Positions 35,100 to 47,127 of a stretch of DNA of 64,000 nucleotides are shown one piece after another. Position numbers and translations under genes: made by a program. The DNA is from Aaosphaeria pasadenensis (lineage: Eukaryota; Ascomycota; Dothideomycetes; Pleosporales), in the NCBI GenBank assembly GCA_022813625.1, contig JAKLMB010000002.1, positions 930,001 through 994,000 on the forward strand. The letters are read 5' to 3'. Position 1 is the first letter of the stretch. Each line of letters opens with the position of its first letter. A model generated the notes under the pieces. The model saw nothing but the letters and a program-made list of their open reading frames with translations, made no database searches and was not told the origin of the DNA.

Positions 35100-38000
35100 C
35101 TAACCGTCTAGCACGCCACTCTCCTTCAGACTCCTGAACAGCTCGGGCTCGAGGAACTTGCTAATCGTGACGTCCTCAGCGAGACCCTTCCTCCTCCTCG
35201 TCTTGAGCACGAAGTCCCTAGCCAGGGCCTGCGCGCTCGCGGGCTCCAATTTGCGCAGCTGGATGTCCTTGTCAAGCGGGTCGCCGGGCACGATGCTCCA
35301 CTTGTCGAAGACGAGGGAGACGCTGGCCTGGCCCTGCGTGTGGATCCTGAGATCTGATTCGAAGCCGAAGGAGTCGATGACGGGGATGAGGCCCTTGACG
35401 GAGTAGAGGGGGGTGCCCGCGATGGGGTCTTCCTGGAGGACGTGACCGCGGCGACGAGCGAGGACGGTGTAGAGGGAGGAGACGGCGTCGGCGGGGCCCG
35501 TGATGTTGCAGCTATACATAGGCTCCATGAGGCGCGGGGACGCCATCAGGAAGGAGGAGTAGCATGCGCGGCGGGAGGTTGGAATGATTTGGCCGCCGCC
35601 GCGGAAGATGGGCTCCGGTGCGAGGTCGACGTCTGTGATGCGGAATTTGGTGTTGCGGATGGGTTCTTCGCAGAGGGGTCCCTCTCGCGTCGCCCAGCTG
35701 AAGCCCTGACGGAGGGTGTCGCGCACGGAGCGGAGGGTTTTGGTGTCGACGTCTGAAGGGAGCGTGTCGTTTTGGAGGATGTTGGCGCCCATGTCGTCGG
35801 GGCCGAAGGCCCAGATGTTGCGCGAGGCGAGGAGGTCGTAGCCGTAGTTTTCTTCGAAGAACTTGCCGACGACGCGGACAGGGTCTTTGATCGAGACTTT
35901 GCCAGATTCGATGTCCTCTGCGATGCCAGGGTCCAGGGGTTCGGCGATCATAGTAAGCTTGTTTTTCTTGTTGGGAGTGAGGGCGTAGCATTTGATGGCT
36001 GACATCTCGACAACGGTCTCGCAGAACCGGGTCACTGGGTCAGACACCTTAATCTCCATGTCTGCATACAAGCGACGAAGATCATGCAGCACACAGTCCA
36101 TGTACAGCTCGCCTGTGCCTAGAACCACGTGCTCGCCTGACTCTTCGACCTTGGTGGTGATAAGCGGGTAAGATTTGTTGATCTTTCGGAGCCCGTCCAA
36201 CATCTTAGGTAATTCCGAGGGGTTGATAGGCTCAACCGCAACCTTGAAAACAGATTCGAAGAAATGTCGTATAGGTCGGAAAATGTATGCATCTTCGTTA
36301 TCCGGGAGCTTGGGAGCGACAATTGTCGCAGTCTTCACGATTGAGTTGTCCACGCCGCCAAGAAGAACCCAGTTTCCTGCAGGTACACCACTTGTGGGGA
36401 TGTTGTACCGGGACTCTGCAATCCATGTGTCTGTCACGGTTGCGACAACCATGTCCTCCTCATCTTCGATCGTATAACCCTCGCCTAGAATGCGAACCGA
36501 TTGGGGAGATTTTGCAATTCCACTCATGACACGGCCCAAGCAGTGGAATGTCTTCGCATCCTCTGAGTTGAAAAGCTTCGTGACATGGATCACTAGGGGT
36601 CCATCTTGGTCGCACTTCTGCATTGATTCTGCGGTCTTGCTGTCCAGAGGTCCAGTATAGTACCTCTCCAATAGCCGCTTAGCGCCATCCTCTGGCGAAG
36701 GAACATGTTGTGTGACCATGTCCACGAATCCGCTCGGTGGTCCGAAGTACTGCTGACAGACAAGACGCATGAGCTCCTTGGCATCTGTCTTATACTGGGA
36801 TGGCTTTAAGTGGATGCCGAGGGTAGCGAGTGTATCTTCCAGATCCTCTGGAGATTCACTGAGTGTGTGTGAATAGAGTTTGTAGATGGGTTCAAGCACC
36901 CAATGAACGAATGAGCGCTGTGAGTCCTCCTCCTGTGGTTTCCTTGTGAATTTCCGGCTTCCTGGGTTGAAGTAAATATCGCCCCACAGTCGTTGCGCGA
37001 ATTTCAGGGCATCGATTGTCTTGTTAGGCTGCCCAAAGCCTGACTTCTTGTTGGCTCCCGGGTAGAAGTCGGTGTACATCTTCGCGAAGGATTGCAACGT
37101 GAAGCACCATTGCATACTAGTGCATGCGAAAGTCACATTGCCTTTTTCGGGACTGATGCGCCTCTTCTCTCCTCGGCCTGGAATGGTGTTCTCAATGACA
37201 GTGTTGACCTGTTCGATCACATGCTTTATCTTGAAATATGCGTCCTTCGGGGGCAGCTTCAATTCGAGCATCAAACGATCCATTTTGTTGACGACTAAGG
37301 TCAAAGGAAGATCTTCGAGCACAGCATGCTTAATGATGTGTTCGGTATTCACTTGAACACCCTCCACCACGTCAACTACCAAAACAACACCGTCAACCAG
37401 TCGCAAAGATGCAGCCACCTCGTCGGCAAAGTTCACGTGTCCAGGGGTATCCAGGATGTTGAACAAATGCGACTTTTGAGCTGTGCTCTGCAGGACCAAG
37501 CTCATGGGTGCAGCCTTTATTGATAGTCCTCGTTCGCGTTCTAGCACGTGTACGTCTGTGTATCGCAACTGCTCCTCCCGCTTGCGCCCGCGCTTCTTGT
37601 CCAGTTTATCCTGAATGTCGTGGGTCTCCAGAACAAGCATATCCATGAAAGCAGTTTTTCCGTGATGTAGATGTCCGGCGATCGCGATATTCCTTATTTG
37701 ATCTGGGAAGTTCATCAAATCTGTCAAGAAATCTCTCTTGAAATGCACCGGGGGCAGGTCTGCCTCCTGCACTGTGAACTTCTTTTTCACGACTGGCGCG
37801 ATGATCGGCTGCGCCAGCGACTGTGTATCCTCCTCTTCCACCAGGACTTCCACATCGGCACCGTAGACGTCGGACGCGGAGGGGTAGTATTGCTTGTCTT
37901 CGTGTAATATGACGGCATTCGATGGACCTTCGTCTACCTCCATGAGCTGCTGATCGTTCTGCACGCCATCTTCGGAGGCTTCATCGTCCAGAACATAGGC

Positions 38001-38146
38001 GTCTGCTGCGTCTCCGGTAGACTGCACATCATCGTCGGACTCAGCTTCGCCAATGTAATTACCGAACCTGGGGGATAATTAGTTTCTAACGAATTGGGAA
38101 GTGAAGAACTGCTTTTTGCGACTCACTCATCATAAAGATCATCCAT
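35100..38146 (-). CDS. SNU114: U5 snRNP GTPase Snu114 (EFTUD2)
   Basis: 995 aa; exon 1 is only 20 nt (38146-38127, MDDLYDE), exon 2 is 38067-35100, intron 59 nt. EF-2-like spliceosomal GTPase that controls Brr2 and Prp8 during activation and disassembly. After an acidic N-terminal region (about 1-95), the G domain shows GHLHHGKT (138-145), DTPGH and NKMDR. Domains II-V follow as in EF-2, with GTGELYMDCVLHDLR and the C-terminal PRLMEPMYSCNITGPADAV. Length matches the family. Divergent from ERG10 with 384 bp between starts. GC-rich codon use at the 3' half, as expected for a conserved gene. Confidence 0.97.
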
Positions 38147-38530
38147 GTTGGCGTTGTTGGAGAACGGCCAATTCGCGTTCAAAGGGCAGGGCTATGGGAG
38201 CTTGGATTGCCTCTGGAAGCTCTCGAGAAACTTTCGGATGTTCCGCCAAGACGCGACGACATTGAGCCGGAAGAATAGAAACGCCTAGCCTCCGGCGGTG
38301 AGCCCGCCGAGTACGCGCTTTGTCTTTCCTCTCCAGCCAACCAGAGCGCGTCAGACCCTGGCTAGGATCGCAGTCCGATGTCCGACTAACGGCCGGGACG
38401 AAAGAGAAAGACCATAAATTCCATTCACTGCCCTGCCCTATATCTTTCGATTCCTTACGTGACTTCAAGGAGTTTTGTTACAACTGTTCACTCTTCTCCC
38501 CTTTTACCTGGTATCACATAATCCTTCAAT
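38147..38530. promoter_or_regulatory. Divergent promoter SNU114 / ERG10
   Basis: 384 bp holding both promoters; GC-rich near SNU114 and pyrimidine-rich just upstream of the ERG10 ATG. Confidence 0.55.
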
Positions 38531-39969
38531 ATGTCTTCCCTTCCCCCTGTCTATATCGTCTCGGCTGCCCGTACCCCTGTGGGTATGTTTCTAGGGTGAG
38601 TTCAGTTTTCCCCTCCATACAAACAGAGTGGGGCAAACAACATACTCATCCTTCCTCACAGCTCTCTCTCGAGCCTGAACGCCATTCAGCTTGGTTCTCA
38701 TGCCGTCAAGGGTAAATCATACCAATTTGCATACATGGTCGCCGTGATCGTAACTTACAATTCTTCATAGCGGCCGTTGAGCGCTCCGGTGTCAAGCCCG
38801 AGGACGTTGAGGAGCTCTTCTTGGGCAATGTCCTCTCCGCAAAGTACGAAACCTTCACAATGCCCTCGATCCCACAGAGTCTAATCGAAACCAAAGCCTC
38901 GGTCAGAACCCCGCCCGTCAGGTCGCCATCGGCGCCGGCCTCCAGGAGTCCACTGTCGCGACCACCGTGAACAAGGTCTGCGCCTCCTCGATCAAAGCCA
39001 TCATCCTTGGTGCCCAAACCATCATGACTGGCAACGCCGACATTGTTGTTGCCAGCGGAGCCGAGAGCATGTCCACCGCCCCTCACTACCTCCCCAACCT
39101 CCGAACTGGTGCCAAATTCGGTGATACCCCCTTGGTCGACGCCGTCTTGAAGGATGGCTTGACCGACGCATACAAGAAGGAGCACATGGGTGTCCAGGCT
39201 GAGGAGTGCGCCAATGACCACGGCTTCAATCGTGAGCAACAGGACGACTACTGCATTCGTTCCTACAAGAAGGCAATTGCTGCAGCGGAAGCTGGTCTCT
39301 TCGATGCTGAAATTGCCCCCATTGAGGTCTCTGGCGGCCGTGGAAAGCCCGCTATCAAGGTCACCAAGGATGACGAGCCCAAGAACGTATGTTATCACTA
39401 ATCTGCTAAGTTTGTAATTTCTAAACAATTGTTCACTAATCACCATGCAGTTCAACGAGTCCAAGACCCGCACCCTGAAGCCCGTGTTCATCCCCGGTAC
39501 CGGAACCGTCACCGCTGCCAACGCATCCCCCCTATCTGACGGAGCTGCCGCTCTTGTCCTTGCATCCGAAGCTGCCGTCCAGAAATATGGCCTCAAGCCC
39601 ATCGGAAAGATCCTCGGTTGGGGAGACGCCGCACAGAACCCATCCAAGTTCACCACCGCCCCTGCGCTCGCCATCCCCAAGGCTCTCAAACACGCCAAGG
39701 TTGAGCAAAGCTCCGTTGACGCCTACGAGATCAACGAGGCTTTCAGCGTTGTGTCTCTGGCCAACATGAAGCTCCTCAACATCACCGAAGACAAGGTCAA
39801 CATCCACGGCGGCGCTGTCGCTCTCGGCCACCCATTGGGCGCATCTGGCGCAAGAATCACAACCACCCTTCTCGGTGTCCTAAGGGAACAGAAGGGCAAG
39901 ATCGGTGTTGCCGGAATCTGCAACGGTGGAGGTGGTGCTTCCGCCCTCGTTGTCGAGTCCCTCCAGTAA
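38531..39969 (+). CDS. ERG10: Acetyl-CoA C-acetyltransferase (cytosolic thiolase)
   Basis: Condenses two acetyl-CoA to acetoacetyl-CoA, the first step of the mevalonate/ergosterol pathway. 398 aa; exons 38531-38595, 38662-38711, 38771-38843, 38897-39386 and 39451-39969. Thiolase signatures: nucleophile Cys91 in NKVCASSIKA, GHPLGASGAR, and CNGGGGASA with the second catalytic Cys. The N-terminus VYIVSAARTPVG starts directly, with no mitochondrial presequence, and the C-terminus (SLQ) is not a peroxisomal signal, so it is the cytosolic isozyme. The first three coding exons are 50-73 nt each, typical of this gene in fungi. Confidence 0.96.
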
Positions 39970-41251
39970 ATTTTGACGATACCAAAGAATTGAAGCGTGG
40001 GAAAAGTAATGGAAACAGTTAATAGATGAATAATGGAAGCATATATGACCTGCATTTCAACCGAGATACAAAATAGTTTCAAACGGCAATATTCAACATA
40101 CTGATGGAATGGGAAATGTTGAAATTTCCTTCTCAGACCTAGAAACACAATCATTTGGCATGACACACTACAGTGTATCATTGAGGATATCTCATTTAAT
40201 AACACAATTAATGGAAGTATGCTCAAACCGCATCACTCTATTCCATGATCTTCCAAAGCAACCCTGCTTCGCCCCTTCTCCCAACGACTTCTCCTGGTTC
40301 CATCACCTAACTAAACTCCAACCCCACCATGACTCCAATCAATGCGATCCTCAACAACTCCAGCGTATCAATTCATTCGAAAGCTAGACATATCAACGCC
40401 AACACCATTGTTTTCTGAGGCGCTATCCATCTATAACCCCTCATCCAATCCTATGACAAGATGAATGACAACCCCAGATCATAACGACAAAACTATACAC
40501 TAAACTATGCCTAAATTCTGGGACAAGTCATGTTACAATGATACCCAGGTTGTAGGAGCTACATAAAATGCATTCCATACATTAAGACTAGGGTAAAGTC
40601 TATCAGGCTGTTGTGCGTGATCATTAGGACATGTCTTCAACTCGCAATAGCTCAGTGTGTAATTGAAGCATACCGGAATCATAGCCAATGAAAACACAGT
40701 TGGATGTAAAGCACTAACACTCCATGGAGAGGTGGGGAGACTATGACCAAGAAGAATTCATGACTTGATAAAAGAAGCCTCCCAGAGCCTTGTACAACCA
40801 GCTCGATATAATGCCCCCATATTTCAAATCTCGGTTCCGCAAAGGATGAACCATCAGCGGCACTACCAGAATCTCAAGCAAGCCAGAAGGGCATTTCAAA
40901 AATTAGATCCCCCCAAAACCGCAATTCGACCTCGTGAGGAAAAGTTAGCTTCTCGTCCCTGCCCTAAATCGCCGGAAATAGAAATACTACTGTTTGGTAG
41001 AATCAATACTGCTAAAGCTGCTCTCAACCACGGGTCACCATACCGGCTCGCCTGCAGGGACTACAAATGATCAGTTGAGAAGTGCCTAGAAACTCTCTTA
41101 TGTATACCAGGACCCACGTCTTCGAGACTTCGCTTCCTACGCAACCTAGGAGCTGTCTTGCATATGGTTACGAAGCTGGAAGGGAGTTCACTGGTGCGAA
41201 GTGTTTGTTGGCGGTAGGCACCATACTATTAGAGAGACTAGTACAATCGCT
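39970..41251. other. Gene-free stretch
   Basis: About 1.3 kb between ERG10 stop and the small secreted candidate; only short frames lacking features. Nothing else seen. Confidence 0.45.
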
Positions 41252-41458
41252 TTAGGAAACGTCGATATCAACGGATTTGATATGTAACCGTGGTTTGGGG
41301 ACTTGACTATCCTCATATGGATTTGAGGCACGTTCAGCACGTTGGGCAAGCTGACTCTCTGGGACTTTGGTCTTTTGGGGGCGCCGCATTCCGACGCTCA
41401 ACTTTGCATTCCCGTTGATAGCCAGCCAGAACGCAACGATTACCAAAAAGGTTTTCAT
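41252..41458 (-). CDS. Possible small secreted protein (68 aa)
   Basis: Open frame with ATG at 41458 and a good signal-peptide-like start (MKTFLVIVAFWLAINGNA) followed by about 50 hydrophilic residues with RRPQKTK and no cysteine. The frame extends upstream without ATG-independent support. No family recognised. Kept as a weak candidate because of the clean signal peptide and the similar architecture of the next candidate at 41786-42019. Confidence 0.3.
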   Translation of the reverse strand: MKTFLVIVAFWLAINGNAKLSVGMRRPQKTKVPESQLAQRAERASNPYEDSQVPKPRLHIKSVDIDVS

Positions 41459-41785
41459 CGACCAATCAGTCAGCGCGGATTTGAACGCTTGGTAACAGAA
41501 GGAAGCTCCAGCCCTAACAGTAGAGCACAATCCCGCGGTTGCCAGTGTCTTTACTCTGTAAGGCATAGCAAGAGCTAGGCTGAACTGACTTTGGGCTTTC
41601 ATACTACTGATGAAGACAACTTTCGGCAGACTATACTCAGGAACGTTTTTAAGGTCTTTCGAAAATCTAACACGACTCGAAATTTCTTGTTCTCACTGCC
41701 CTTCCAATCAAAATGCACACCGTGAAGCAAACTCAAATATTCAAATGACAGACCAATTATGAAGCCACATATATGGTTCCTACTT

Positions 41786-42019
41786 TCAATTCAAATCTTG
41801 TTCCTGCTGATCTTCGCGATCGTCCCAAATTCCCGTGGCCGGATTTGCTTCCTGTGGCTTGGCCTTTACAATCACTTCGGCGTCTTCTTCCGTTGGTCCA
41901 TTATGCTTACCTTTACGCTCTGTGGGGTCTGCTAGTCCTGTGGCTTTATGGATATAAGCGAATGTTGTTACCTTAAGAAGTAATTGAACTATCATCACTA
42001 AGCTTAAATGGAGAAGCAT
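41786..42019 (-). CDS. Possible small secreted protein (77 aa)
   Basis: ATG at 42019; a hydrophobic start (MLLHLSLVMIVQLLLKVTTFA) is followed by a charged, cysteine-free mature part with DPTERKGKHNGP. Divergent from the multicopper oxidase gene 279 bp away. No family recognised; GTAACA and GTAAGC inside could be splice donors, so the true structure may differ. Confidence 0.3.
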   Translation of the reverse strand: MLLHLSLVMIVQLLLKVTTFAYIHKATGLADPTERKGKHNGPTEEDAEVIVKAKPQEANPATGIWDDREDQQEQDLN

Positions 42020-42298
42020 CTATGACTAGTCGGCGACCACCTCTTACCAAAGTCTTTAGTCTGCAAATCATTCTCTCTGTCAGCTAGGTCTATGTATCTA
42101 GAGCTTCAATAGCTGTGCCATGGCTTGAACTCCGAACGCTGTGGCTTTCTGCTAGGGCTTCAGCAAGAATGATCCGTCACGATTCTCATATAAGAGCTAT
42201 CTACTCAGATGCTCGTCATGCTTGATTCTAGGTAGTATTTCATAGAGTCCAGTTTCCACCACACTCGTTCTTGAGAAGGGAGACACAGATCGTCAATT

Positions 42299-44242
42299 AT
42301 GATGTTTGACCTCCGTTCTGTCGCTCTCGCATTCTTGCTAGCATCGCCCACTCTATCCGCCGAGGATCAATGGCTCAGCCCTGAATATAAAGACATCTTC
42401 CAACATCCCCTTCCGATACCACCTGTCAAGGCTCCCAAAACGCACGTTGAGCCCCTACCCCTAACTTGCGTGGCTAATTATCCATCAGGTCCTACAAGAA
42501 TGAGACCACAGGACAAGTGATTGACTACTACGAGATTGAGGTCAAGGAGTTCGAGCAGCAAGTGTACCCAGGCCTCCAGCCCGCAAAACTCATTGGCTAT
42601 GATGGCATGTCTCCTGGTCCGACTTTTCGTGTGGAGAAGGGGCGCGAGAGTGTGGTAAGGTTTATCAATAGGAGTCCGAATGATTTCTCTGTTCATCTTC
42701 ATGGTTCATACAGTAAGCGAGATTTGAGCAATGGTTTAACCCATCCTACCTTTTCGTGCTACGCTCTTTGAATGTCTGTCTCGAATTATGTTTCAAGTCT
42801 GAGAACACTGATAACTGATTCTCCTCAGGCCGGGCTCCATTCGACGGCTGGGCTGAAGATATAACAAAACTTGGACAATACAAAGATTACTGTAAGCCTG
42901 CCGTCTCTCTAAGTCTAACGTATCCAGCTAACCCTACGAAGATTACCCTAATAGACAGAGCGCTCGTACGCTTTGGTATCACGATCATGCTGTTCGCCAT
43001 ACCGCCGAGAATGCTTATTTCGGACAAGCCGGATTCTACCTGCTCCATGATGCCGCCGAGGACTCCTTGAACCTACCATCTGGCAATTATGACATTCCAC
43101 TCGCTATTTCCGCAAAACAGTACAACCAAGACGGCACACTGTTTTCTCCCGAGGACGAGCGATTCTCGCTTTACGGCGATGTGATTCACGTCAATGGCCA
43201 GCCATGGCCGTATCTCGAAGTCGAGCCTCGCAAGTACCGTCTAAGACTGTTAGACACTTCAATCAGCCGTGCGTTTAACTTGTACTTTGAGGTAGACGAC
43301 GATGCGGGCAAGAAGATACCGTTCGACATCATTGCCGCCGATGCTGGACTGATGACGAAACCCGTTCAGAGCGAAGAGCTAGCGATCTCTATGGCAGAGC
43401 GCTGGGAAATCATTTTTGACTTCGGCGCATATGCCGGAAAGAACATTACACTACGGAACAGCCGCAGGGTGCAAGCTGATGAGGACTATGAAAGCACAGA
43501 CAAAGTGATGCGGTTCGTTGTTGGGCAGAGTGCAACAAGTGATCAGAATAATGGCGAGCTTCCTACTTCGCTACGCACCGTTCCCTTCCCACCCAACAAG
43601 AACAGTGTCGATCGCTCATTCAGGTTTGATAGGAGGAATGGAGTGTGGCAGGTCAACGGCGTTACATTCGCAGATATCAACAACCGTATCCTTGCTAAGC
43701 CAAAGCGCGGTCAGGTGGAGGTCTGGGAATTTTCCACAGGTGGTGGTTGGTCTCACCCTGTACATGTCCATCTTGTCGACTTCCAAATCCTCTCTCGCAG
43801 TGGTGGTCGTGGCGACGTTTTGCCATATGAGAAGGAGGCTTTGAAGGATGTAGTGCTAGTTGGGCAAAGGGAAACAGTCCGAGTGATTGCGCGATTCGCA
43901 CCTTGGGACGGCGTTTATATGTTTCACTGCCACAACCTTGTGCACGAAGATCATGATATGTGAGTTCCCTAACCTCCAAGACGACATGAGGTGATGCTGA
44001 CACACAACAGGATGGTAGCGTTTAATGTTTCTAGTCTCGGAGACTGGGGTTACTCTGAGAAGACCTCATTCATCGATCCTATGGATGAAGCTTACCGATC
44101 CAAAGATGTGAACGACGCCGACTTTCAGGAAAGCGCTATTCAAGATCGACTCAATGACTACTACCTTCTCGACGCGTATAAAGACCCCGAAAAGGTCGAG
44201 GCGGCTTTGGAGTCATATTGGGCTACAGGGGGCTCAAGTTAG
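42299..44242 (+). CDS. Secreted multicopper oxidase, bilirubin-oxidase/laccase-like
   Basis: 557 aa; exons 42299-42445, 42499-42712, 42829-42891, 42942-43959 and 44011-44242. Signal peptide about residues 1-20. The four copper-ligand motifs are complete: HLHGS (about 113-117), WYHDH (153-157), HPVHVH (413-418) and HCHNLVHEDHDM (470-481) with the axial Met for type-1 copper. The order and the GYDGMSPGPTFRVEKGRES segment match fungal bilirubin-oxidase-like enzymes of the CotA/bilirubin group. Oxidises phenolic or tetrapyrrole-type substrates with reduction of O2 to water outside the cell. The first intron boundary (42446-42498, donor GTTGAG) is the least certain, chosen for frame. Confidence 0.93.
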
Positions 44243-44457
44243 ATCTAGACGATGAGGCTTCCCCGCCGAATAATAGGTAATACTAGAATGTGGTCTGACA
44301 CGCACCAATTCGTGTGATAACGCTGAGAAGATAATGATCCCGGAAGATTGAGAAAAGAGCCACGACGGCTAGATAGATATATAGAAGGATTCTTTATTTA
44401 GGAAATATCACGATTCTACGACAAACATGTACTACTCAAGTTCTCAACTCGCTACGA

Positions 44458-45473
44458 CTAGTTGTGGCCTGACATCATCTCAAGACTCTTATGATAGTCA
44501 TTTGTACCATTCGATGGATCTGCATCTGTGGCTTTGCATTTAGGCCACTGTTTCCCCATACCGTGTGCTCCGTCAATCCTCATGAAGCTTTGCCCTTTCG
44601 CTTTCAGCATGTTCAGTGCGGCATCCTCATACCAACCATTGATGAAGTCTCCATGGAAGCAATACCCATCACCCATCTACAACCCGTCCGTTAGTCACTC
44701 ATTCACAAGCAAAGTCAGATTGACTACACTTACTTCTCCACACGCAAGCTTGAATGGCGGCACCCCTTTCCATCCCTGCGGAACCGCCTTGCGAGTATCA
44801 TACCTCACCGAGAACCTCAGGGACGGCATTCTCTTCATTCCTGTAGGGCATCGCCCACCGTTCGCAGCAGCGTAACTATACTTCTTGATATTATTCGGAT
44901 CCACACAGTCGGGGAACCTCAGGATCGCTTGCATGTGCGCAGTGCAGGTAACGCGAGGCATAGCAGCGCGAGGTCGCGAATCGCGATCTTCGGGCCCGGC
45001 GTCGCACCACCATGTGATCATGTTGATCTTCTCGTCGATGTCAGCCTGGGACTTAGCGGATGCGTTTCCGGCGATCATCGCAAGGTCTTTGGGAAAGGGG
45101 ATCTCGGCTTTGTCGATGTTTTCGTAGTATGTTTTGAATGTTGCGGGATAGACTTCAGTGTATTTGTCGCCGTTGACGTAGTAGAGTGTCGGTGCCCCTG
45201 TGATCAGTCAGTGCATGTGTGGGTAATGGCGTCGTGAGACTTGCAGTAAATGGACAAGTCGTTGGGATTCTCTCCAGATGGGCATCCCTTCTGAAGCTGT
45301 TCCGTGGTTGGAAGATCTTTGGTGATAGCATCGGAGCCGTAGAAGGAGTGCATATGGGAAACGAATTTTCCTGGTGATACTAGAGGATCCATGTTCTTGC
45401 GCATGAAGGGCTTATGCTCGATATCTGTCAGAGCAACAGCGGTGCCCGCCATCACTAGCAAGGAGGCACGCAT
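44458..45473 (-). CDS. Secreted DUF1996 protein
   Basis: 303 aa; exons 45473-45245, 45197-44734 and 44676-44458. Signal peptide MRASLLVMAGTAVAL. Family landmarks are KFVSHMHSFYGSDAI near the N-terminus, IYWAPTLYYVNGD, ITWWCDAG, and DGYCFHGDFINGW. Intron 1 has a GC donor (T|GCAAGT) and only this choice gives the conserved YWAP and restores frame; it is 47 nt long. DUF1996 proteins are secreted by fungi and often co-occur with wall-degrading enzymes; the biochemical role is unknown. No WSC or cellulose-binding tail is present. Converges on the multicopper oxidase gene. Confidence 0.9.
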
Positions 45474-46415
45474 GTTGAAAATTGTACACAGAATGGAGAT
45501 ATTCTCTGTGAAGATGGCTGTACTCAAGTGCTCTGATTCTTGTGACTAGACCAACCATGGATTCTATCGTTCATGATATACCTGATAAGCATTCGGCACT
45601 TCTCCGTTGTGGGGAACCAACTACCGAATCTGGGGTATGAATGCTCCGAGCGGTATATTAAGTCCTGCGGTGGAGTTGTACAAGATCTAATATCTTCATG
45701 GTGATATTTAGGAGTAGAGTGACCCGATTGGTTCCATCTTATAAAATCAGAGTCTCGGCTGAAATGGTTCCAGGACAACCCGAATCATCTCCGCTTCAAA
45801 GGGCGTCTTTTTTGCCTCTTCCATACTACAGGTGGAATTTTATCAGATATATGCGAAAGTATATATTGACTGGTCACTCATGTTTAGTTATTCAGGTGAT
45901 GACTAAGACTAACTGATGCGCTTCCCTATAGATTGCCACTGCGAAATACTCTTGGGAGATTTAACGATATGTTTTTCTGAAGCTCCTATGAAATAAGTCA
46001 GTATGGGAGAAACATATATATCGTAAATCTTGCTAAGAAGGTGAAAGGGACCATAGCGACCACACATGTACAAAGAAAGTATCTATTCAATCGAATCACA
46101 CTCATCGAAAATCCGGAAGAATTATCGTGCTCTGGCTGGACCTCTTTCCTATTTAAGTAAAATTTAAGACAAGCAGCACGTTTCCGTTCATTCTATTCCT
46201 TGACTTTCTATGAATTACGAAGGCTTCATCTACAATCTTGAATAGAAATTATGCGAAGAGAACTACAGCCATCAATGATACCAAAACAGGTTTAGCGTAG
46301 CGAGTTTATCACTCTCCACGTAGTTTCGCGCGTAAGAGCAGGTGTAAACTCACCTCTTTCAGCGCAACATAACCCACCTGTGTGCACTAAATACAACCCG
46401 GGAACCACCATCGCA
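45474..46415. other. Divergent intergenic stretch
   Basis: Promoters of the DUF1996 and DUF1294 genes; AT-rich, nothing else seen. Confidence 0.5.
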
Positions 46416-46838
46416 ATGGCTCCTCAGCGCCCCAAAAGGCATGGCCCTATAACCTTCGCGACGGCTGCTGGGGCGTTTTCTCTAATGCTGCCAGCCGCAT
46501 CTCTGATTCACATGTATTCTCGCTCAGGTTCAATGTTCCCGCTCATATGGACTGGCCTCATGAGCTTGATCACATTTGGATTCTACGGTTACGACAAAAT
46601 CCAAGCGAAAAACAACCAATGGCGTGTCAAAGAAACTACCTTGCATACACTCGAAATGCTAGGTGGTTGGCCAGGAGCCTTGATCGGACAACACTACTTT
46701 CAACACAAGACTAGGAAGACGAGTTTCCAGGTAGGATTCTGGGGAATCATTGTCGCCTGGCAAATTGCTTGCTTCGCTTTTTGGAGGAGTGGGGAATTAC
46801 CTTCCATGGCACACAGGTCACCGCGTTATGGTATATGA
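46416..46838 (+). CDS. DUF1294 membrane protein
   Basis: Single exon, 140 aa. Carries the DUF1294 signature: YGYDKIQA, WRVKETTLH, LEMLGGWPGALIGQHYF and HKTRKTSFQVGFW. Three to four hydrophobic segments span residues about 12-35, 42-60, 80-95 and 108-128. The family is common in bacteria (often fused to a cold-shock domain) and scattered in fungi; function unknown. ATG at 46416 is chosen because it follows a Kozak-like CGCA and precedes a short basic N-terminus; an upstream in-frame extension exists. Confidence 0.85.
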   Translation: MAPQRPKRHGPITFATAAGAFSLMLPAASLIHMYSRSGSMFPLIWTGLMSLITFGFYGYDKIQAKNNQWRVKETTLHTLEMLGGWPGALIGQHYFQHKTRKTSFQVGFWGIIVAWQIACFAFWRSGELPSMAHRSPRYGI

Positions 46839-47127
46839 ATGCAAGGAGTGTAGACGATGGGGATATGTTCACTCCGTATGGGGTATAAGGATGAATTTTC
46901 AGGATGTCTTCTTGGTGAAAGACGCATTAAAGTATAGAAAATAAAACACCCAACACCATGCTGGCAAGTATGCCACCCAAGAAACCGTCCACCCAAATCC
47001 TTCATTACTTCATTACGGCCGTCCCTCTTCCCTGATCTACCAGAATTCCGGCTGAAAACAGCCCTTATGATGATTTTATTTGATGTGTTGAGAAGAACCC
47101 AGACTTGATCAGTACATAAGCAGATGC

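Noticed and set aside
40765..41070. 101-codon basic frame
   Set aside because: Starts with TTG, composition unremarkable, no neighbours or motif support.
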